The notes under the pieces: generated by a model
Databases searched by the model: none
What the model was told of the DNA's origin: nothing
Seen by the model: the letters and a program-made list of their open reading frames with translations, nothing else
Translations under genes and position numbers: made by a program
Part shown: positions 60,106-64,000 of the stretch, one piece after another
Layout: the number at the start of each line of letters is the position of its first letter
How positions within the stretch are numbered: position 1 is the first letter of the stretch
NCBI RefSeq assembly: GCF_014203895.1
Contig: NZ_JACHJY010000002.1
Span: forward strand, 930,001-994,000
DNA length: 64,000 nt
Source of the DNA: Streptomyces nymphaeiformis
Lineage (GTDB): Bacteria > Actinomycetota > Actinomycetes > Streptomycetales > Streptomycetaceae
Reading direction: 5' to 3'

Positions 60106-60999
60106 TCAGACGTAGGTCCTGCGCCACTGGTCGGCCGCGCCGAGAAGGGTCATGCCGACGGAGGTGTAGGCCTGCATGGCGCCGGTGTTGTGGGTGTCCA
60201 CATCGACGCCGACCGTGCGGTGGCCGCGGGCGCGGAGGAGGCTGAATGCGGTGGTGAGGAGTTGGGCGCCGAGGCCGTGGCGGCGGTGGGCGGGGTGGAC
60301 GCCGAACCAGGCGATCCTGGCGCGGTCGACGGGGTCGCGGGCGATGAGGGCGCCGGCGGGGACGCTGTCGAGTTCGGCGAGGAGCCACAAGTCGGGGTTG
60401 TAGCCCTCGCGTCGGCGCTGGGCGTGGTGGAAGGCGTCGAAGTCCGGGCGGGGGTGCTCCGGGGCGTCGGTGAAGGCCTCGTTCAGCACGGAGTGGACGG
60501 TGCGGAGGTCGGTCTTGTTCCGGGCCGCGGGCGCGGGGTGGTCGGGGAGGCGGATGGCGTCCAGGTCGACGGTGAGGCGGCTGCCGCTGTCCACGACGGT
60601 CCAGCCGCGGCTGAGGAGTTGGTCGTGGGGGAAGCAGCCAGGAAGCTGATACAGCGTCACCGGCGTGTCAGGGGTCGGCAGGTAGTGGGCGGCCCAGACG
60701 TCGAGGCGGTCCAGGAGCGTCGCGGTGACGGCAGGTGCATCCGGCGACGGGGCGACGACCAACTGGGCACGCAGCTCGCCTGGCTGAGGCGCGGGATGGA
60801 GGGCGGCGAAGCCGAGCAGGCCGCCGTCGGGCCCCGACGCGGTCCACGTGCGGGAGGGCAGGTCCAGGCCGGGGGCGGCCAGCATGCTGCGCGCCTCGGC
60901 GGGGCCGGACTCGCGGCGACCGACCGTCGCTTCCTCGTCCCGGCCGAGTAGTTCGGCGAGGGCGTCGACGTCCGCCACGGAAACGGCTCTCCACTCCAT
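60106..60999 (-). CDS. GNAT-family acetyltransferase, tandem-domain type
   Basis: A 297-residue protein starting MEWRAVSVADVDALAELLGR, with two GNAT-like halves. The C-terminal one has the acetyl-CoA loop IAWFGVHPAHRRHGLGAQLL (R/Q-x-x-G-x-G/A) and DVDTHNTGAMQAYTSVGMTL; the N-terminal one is degenerate. This layout resembles MshD-like and related tandem acetyltransferases. The acceptor is unknown. The gene is bracketed by an IS transposase on the left and a remnant of the same transposase tail on the right. Confidence 0.85.
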   Translation of the reverse strand: MEWRAVSVADVDALAELLGRDEEATVGRRESGPAEARSMLAAPGLDLPSRTWTASGPDGGLLGFAALHPAPQPGELRAQLVVAPSPDAPAVTATLLDRLDVWAAHYLPTPDTPVTLYQLPGCFPHDQLLSRGWTVVDSGSRLTVDLDAIRLPDHPAPAARNKTDLRTVHSVLNEAFTDAPEHPRPDFDAFHHAQRRREGYNPDLWLLAELDSVPAGALIARDPVDRARIAWFGVHPAHRRHGLGAQLLTTAFSLLRARGHRTVGVDVDTHNTGAMQAYTSVGMTLLGAADQWRRTYV

Positions 61000-61086
61000 T
61001 CCCGCACTGTCGCAGGACGAGGCGTTGGCCGCCAGCGGATTTAGGCGGCGCCCGCGGCAGTGGGCGACGATGAGGGAGGGCGCCCA

Positions 61087-61141
61087 CGCCTGCTCGTCCT
61101 CACAAACGGGGAAGTCGCCCGCTGACCGACGATCTCCACCG
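61087..61141 (+). repeat. Relic of the IS transposase tail
   Basis: GTCGCCC, then TGACCGACGATC and CACCG, match 59980-60034, the last codons, stop and beginning of the non-coding end of the IS5-type transposase, at about 80 percent over 55 bases. The rest of this second copy is gone. Confidence 0.6.
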
Positions 61142-61163
61142 AAGTCACCCGCCCGTCACCAGC

Positions 61164-61349
61164 ATGAGTACCCCGGAGCCGATGCACACCAGGCCCGTGA
61201 CCTGCTACTTCACGATGCACACCACTCAGTGGGACACTGCGACAGACCGACTGCTCGCCCAGATCGGCCGTGGAATCGGCCGGTGCACCGTGCTGTACCG
61301 GGATGGTGAACCAGCCGAGATCGCCTACTGGGGCTGTATTGCGGACTAG
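61164..61349 (+). CDS. Small ORF, 61 residues
   Basis: From ATG 61164 it reads MHTRPVTCYFTMHTTQWDTA, TDRLLAQIGRGIGRCTVLYR and DGEPAEIAYWGCIAD. The sequence is less biased than random frames here and has three Cys and several Trp/Tyr, so it could be real. No ribosome site is obvious and no family is recognised. Confidence 0.4.
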   Translation: MSTPEPMHTRPVTCYFTMHTTQWDTATDRLLAQIGRGIGRCTVLYRDGEPAEIAYWGCIAD

Positions 61350-61425
61350 GACTTCTTGTGAAAGTGCTGGTAGCGGCTGTTGTGGTTGAGTGGCTCGAGG
61401 TGAAGGAGGGCCGTGACTACTTGGG

Positions 61426-61821
61426 ATGGCGCCTCGGCCTGCTGCTAGCTATGCCGAGGTTCGGCAGTACTGCTCGGCCTCGGCTCAGGCTCTCAAGGCC
61501 GCAGGCTTGCCGCCCGTAGAGCGATGGGACGAGTCCGGTGGGACGGCCTTCTACTGGCCGAAGGGTGATCCTGCGCTCGCTCATGGGCCCTGGGCGAACG
61601 GAATCGTCGTGTTCTGGGGGACCAGAGGCCGACGTCGCGGCTGGGGCTGCGCTTCCCTTGACGCGGCTGGCAGCCCCTTGCTTGAGGCCGCCGCCTGGCT
61701 GCCCCTTGCTCCTTCTGTCGCCCCCGGTCTGCTGGCTGAGCATCTTCGGCATCTGTTCGTCGAAGGCGTTGCAGCGCCTGATCCGGAATGCCGCCGCGAG
61801 TGCCTCGGCGTGCGGCTTTGA
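61426..61821 (+). CDS. Conserved hypothetical protein
   Basis: A 131-residue protein from ATG 61426: YAEVRQYCSASAQALKAAGL, ERWDESGGTAFYWPKGDPAL, WGCASLDAAGSPLLEAAAWL and PSVAPGLLAEHLRHLFVEGV. The pattern suggests a small soluble domain; the start has only a weak ribosome site and an internal or upstream start is possible. Function is unknown. It lies 58 bases before the lipoprotein gene. Confidence 0.6.
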   Translation: MAPRPAASYAEVRQYCSASAQALKAAGLPPVERWDESGGTAFYWPKGDPALAHGPWANGIVVFWGTRGRRRGWGCASLDAAGSPLLEAAAWLPLAPSVAPGLLAEHLRHLFVEGVAAPDPECRRECLGVRL

Positions 61822-61879
61822 CTGTGCGTCACTTTGTTAGTCTCGACGCTCTTTGATCATTCTTGCGAGGGGGAGCACC

Positions 61880-63298
61880 ATGCGCGCGACGAAGACGACG
61901 GCTGCCCTGGCCGTCGTGCTGGCAGCCGGATTGCTGGCCGGCTGCGGCAACGCGTCGAGCCCGAACGGCACGAGCCGTCCCGGCGGTACGGCGAGCGGTG
62001 ACGCGAAGGCGCCGGTCAAGCTGGCCGTGCCGCCGCTCTACGACGGTGCCAAGGGCTGGGACGAGTCCTTGCCCTGGGTTCCGGAGCATGCGGAGCCGCC
62101 GGTGGCGGTCCTGCCCGGTGCCGCGGCCGTGGCCGTGCTGACGGTGGGCGAGGCCGGCGGTTTCGCCGTGCGGACCAGGGCCGCCGGCACGGGAAAGGTG
62201 CTGTGGACCTCGGCGGCCTGGAAGCCTCCGCTGCCGCTGGAGTACGCGGAGAAGAAGGACATCCCCACCGTGCTCGGCGTCGAGCAGGACGGCCGGAAGC
62301 TTGTGGTCGTGTCCGCGCACGGGACGGTGGGCAAGGACGACCTGCACGAGGGCGCCGAGGTGGTCCGCCTCGCCGTGTTCGACGCCGCCGGCGGCCCGGC
62401 CACTGGCCGCAAGCCGCTGCGGGAGATCGACGTGCCGGTGTCGGTGAAGGCGGACAACGACGGCTGGCGGGTGAGCGCCGACGGCGGCCGGGTCCTGGTC
62501 GCCTACGGCGACCATGGCCGCTACCCGAGGTGGGGGGCCGCCGTCGACCTGGTCAGCGGCAAGGTGACACCGTACGGGGCTCCCTCCGGCCTGCTGAAGC
62601 AGTGTGAGGGGAAGAACCTGGAATGCGGCTGGAGCCGGGTGGTCGCAGTGAGCCCGAAGGGTCCGCTGGTCGGCCTCGGGCAGGGCTTCGGCATGCCGGG
62701 CGCCTGGTTCAGCGATTCCGTCCTGCCGCGGGGCGCGGCGCGGACGTACTCCTTCGGCTTCTCCTCCTCCTGGAACGGCGACGTCTACGGCGTGGCCGGC
62801 GGCCGCTTCCTCGCACAGTGGCACGGCGCCGAGAAGAACGGTTCGGACGGGCCGACCGTGTGGTCCGTGCACGAGGTCGGCTCGGGCGCCCCGCTCGCCC
62901 GGATGGAGTGCGCCTACGACGACTTCCCCACCGTCACCTCCCAGGGCAACTCCCGTACTTACCCGGTCGTCACCTCGCCCTCGGGCCGCTTCCTCGCCGC
63001 CGGTCCCGTCGCCTTCGACCTGGGGCGCAAGCAGGGCGTCTGCCTGCAGGGCGACGGCAACCGCAAAACGATCGCGGTGGGTGCCATCTCCGACGACGGC
63101 ACTGCTTACGGCAGGGTTGACGGCGACGCGTCCGACCCGGTGGCCGTCCTGCTCGACCTGAAGACGGCGACCGGCGACGCCAAGGTACTCGGCGCAGGGG
63201 TTCAGATCCCGCAGCACACCTCCGTGGCCGGCTCGGGCCTCTTCGTCACCCGCGACGAGAACGAGAACGTGCTCGTCGCGCTCCGCCCCCTCCGCTGA
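61880..63298 (+). CDS. Large lipoprotein, propeller-like
   Basis: A 472-residue protein from ATG 61880 (site GGGGGAG). The signal sequence and lipobox are MRATKTTAALAVVLAAGLLA then GCG, so it should be lipid-anchored outside the membrane. A short Ser/Gly/Thr spacer is followed by repeated beta segments, each ending in patterns like DGRKLVVVSAHG, DGGRVLVAYGDHG, SPKGPLVGLGQG and SPSGRFLAAGPVAFDL, suggesting a beta-propeller of six or seven blades. No catalytic motif is visible. It could be a sensor or binding protein. Confidence 0.8.
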   Translation: MRATKTTAALAVVLAAGLLAGCGNASSPNGTSRPGGTASGDAKAPVKLAVPPLYDGAKGWDESLPWVPEHAEPPVAVLPGAAAVAVLTVGEAGGFAVRTRAAGTGKVLWTSAAWKPPLPLEYAEKKDIPTVLGVEQDGRKLVVVSAHGTVGKDDLHEGAEVVRLAVFDAAGGPATGRKPLREIDVPVSVKADNDGWRVSADGGRVLVAYGDHGRYPRWGAAVDLVSGKVTPYGAPSGLLKQCEGKNLECGWSRVVAVSPKGPLVGLGQGFGMPGAWFSDSVLPRGAARTYSFGFSSSWNGDVYGVAGGRFLAQWHGAEKNGSDGPTVWSVHEVGSGAPLARMECAYDDFPTVTSQGNSRTYPVVTSPSGRFLAAGPVAFDLGRKQGVCLQGDGNRKTIAVGAISDDGTAYGRVDGDASDPVAVLLDLKTATGDAKVLGAGVQIPQHTSVAGSGLFVTRDENENVLVALRPLR

Positions 63299-63378
63299 CC
63301 CCGGCCAGCCGTCGACCCGGACCGTGCGCGATGGCTGGTGGGGCCGGTGGCACGCAGCCGGGCTGATGGCCTCGAGCC

Positions 63379-63556
63379 GCCATCTGCCACGGCGGCACCG
63401 TGGCGGCCATGCTGGACGGCGAAGCCACGGTCAAACGCCTGCGCCGAATGAACGCCCCGGGCTTGGCTCCTGCCCCACAACGCGGCGTACCAGCCGGTCC
63501 CCGGCGACGACGCCGTTATCCTCGGCAAGGTGGTCGCCGTCCTGCGCGCGCTCTGA
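63379..63556 (+). pseudogene. LexA repressor C-terminal remnant
   Basis: One frame reads GGTVAAMLDGEATVKRLRR, the segment of LexA holding the catalytic Lys; another, after a shift near 63460, reads [20 protein letters not shown] and VVAVLRAL with a stop at 63554. These are the last about 60 residues of actinobacterial LexA (S24 peptidase domain). The DNA-binding domain and cleavage site are absent. It is a relic, not the functional SOS repressor. Confidence 0.75.
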
Positions 63557-63681
63557 CCCAGAGCGCTCCGAGCCGCCGACGTGCCGTCCCCCTCGGCACG
63601 GCGCACACGCGCGACCCCTTCACGAGCCGGCAGGAACGCCGGCCAGCACCAGCACAACGACGGGACCCCGACTTGACCCTG

Positions 63682-64000
63682 ATGCCCGGAGCACGCGTGC
63701 CGGGACGGACCTGGACGGTCCGCCTCACCGGCCACCCCGATCACACCGTGTCCGTCACCTGCAGCACCGCCGAGTGCCGGATGCCGCCCCGCTCGAAGGA
63801 CGCCACGAGCATGCGCCGCTTCGCAGCGGAACACGTCAAAGCCCACGGACGCCTCGCGGGCGCCCGTCCCAACGCAGCCTGCAGCTGCGGCAGCGCGCAG
63901 TGCGCCCTCCACGAATCCCGCGTCCAGTGCGCCGGCAGCAGCCTGCTGGTCCTCGTGCACAATCCGGCCGTCGGCCAGGTCTGGACCCTGGCAGAAGTCT
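63682..64000 (+). CDS. Cys-containing protein, runs off the window
   Basis: An open frame from ATG 63682 (TTG 63673 also possible) to the window edge gives over 105 residues: VPGRTWTVRLTGHPDHTVSV, TCSTAECRMPPRSKDATSMR, RFAAEHVKAHGRLAGARPNA and ACSCGSAQCALHE, then SSLLVLVHNPAVGQVWTLAE. Cys pairs (CSTAEC, CSCGSAQC and a later C) suggest zinc binding. I recall similar short proteins in Streptomyces mobile elements but cannot name the family. The C-terminus is outside the window. Confidence 0.65.
   Translation, partial: MPGARVPGRTWTVRLTGHPDHTVSVTCSTAECRMPPRSKDATSMRRFAAEHVKAHGRLAGARPNAACSCGSAQCALHESRVQCAGSSLLVLVHNPAVGQVWTLAEV

Overview
The window is very GC-rich, uses GTG/ATG starts with overlapping stop-start junctions, and carries families typical of Streptomyces or a close relative such as Kitasatospora: a subtilisin-inhibitor-type gene, a cspA / DEAD-box helicase block, BTAD-LysM remnants, a GH74 xyloglucanase remnant and lipoproteins. 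The many insertion sequences and broken fragments of ordinary genes (peptide deformylase, Ku, LexA, an ECF sigma factor, a Tn3 transposase) suggest an accessory chromosome-arm region, or possibly a large plasmid, rather than the core. I ran no searches; family names come from motifs read by eye.

Layout. 1-3.7 kb: a deformylase gene cut by an IS5-family element that carries a DUF6188-like passenger gene, then a frameshifted IS256-family element. 3.97-10.97 kb: an operon encoding a catalase-like / LodA-type quinoprotein oxidase fusion, a LodB-type flavoprotein, a frameshifted HExxH metalloprotease, a 72-residue peptide and an eight-cysteine protein, closed by a strong terminator. 11.5-12.6 kb: transposon debris. 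12.98-19.95 kb: a seven-gene ebo-type operon (inositol-phosphate-synthase-like, UbiA/EboC, sugar-phosphate isomerase-like, EboA, TatD/EboB, EboE, phosphodiesterase/EboF), with a convergent VioB-like ferritin-fold protein at 20.26-23.10 kb. 24.4-27.9 kb: a multicopper oxidase fused to a glyoxal-oxidase-type radical copper oxidase, interrupted by three frameshifts. LodA-type and glyoxal/galactose-oxidase-type enzymes generally produce H2O2, multicopper oxidases reduce O2 to water, and VioB-type proteins couple oxidised amino-acid imines, so this stretch reads as a redox/natural-product island.

28-35.3 kb is a patchwork of relics (integrase tail, Ku, IS, VOC, BTAD, Tn3) with a few intact genes (two hypotheticals, a DHFR-family reductase, a ChbG/YdjC deacetylase). 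35.6-40.2 kb holds a STAND (NB-ARC) NTPase and, 188 bases on, a protein with six zinc-ribbon-like repeats ending in a GIY-YIG-like domain, coupled to a small ORF; this is the best candidate in the window for an undescribed conflict system. 40.2-49.4 kb has small actinobacterial proteins, two membrane proteins, a SUKH-like protein, a secreted I36/FG-GAP protein, a frameshifted SSI inhibitor and a lipoprotein.

49.6-55.6 kb is ordinary: a methyltransferase-like gene, cspA, a DEAD-box helicase, a CBS protein, two small conserved genes and a MerR-type regulator behind a leader hairpin. 55.6-58.4 kb contains a divergent TetR / alpha-beta hydrolase pair bracketed by two diverged copies of an integrase-tail/tRNA-end-like sequence. 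58.7-64 kb has an IS with an accessory gene, a GNAT acetyltransferase, a large lipoprotein, a LexA relic and a gene running off the window end.

About fourteen frameshifts interrupt otherwise well-preserved genes. Most are explained by one missing base, often in or next to a G/C run, so genes called pseudogenes for a frameshift alone may be intact in the organism.
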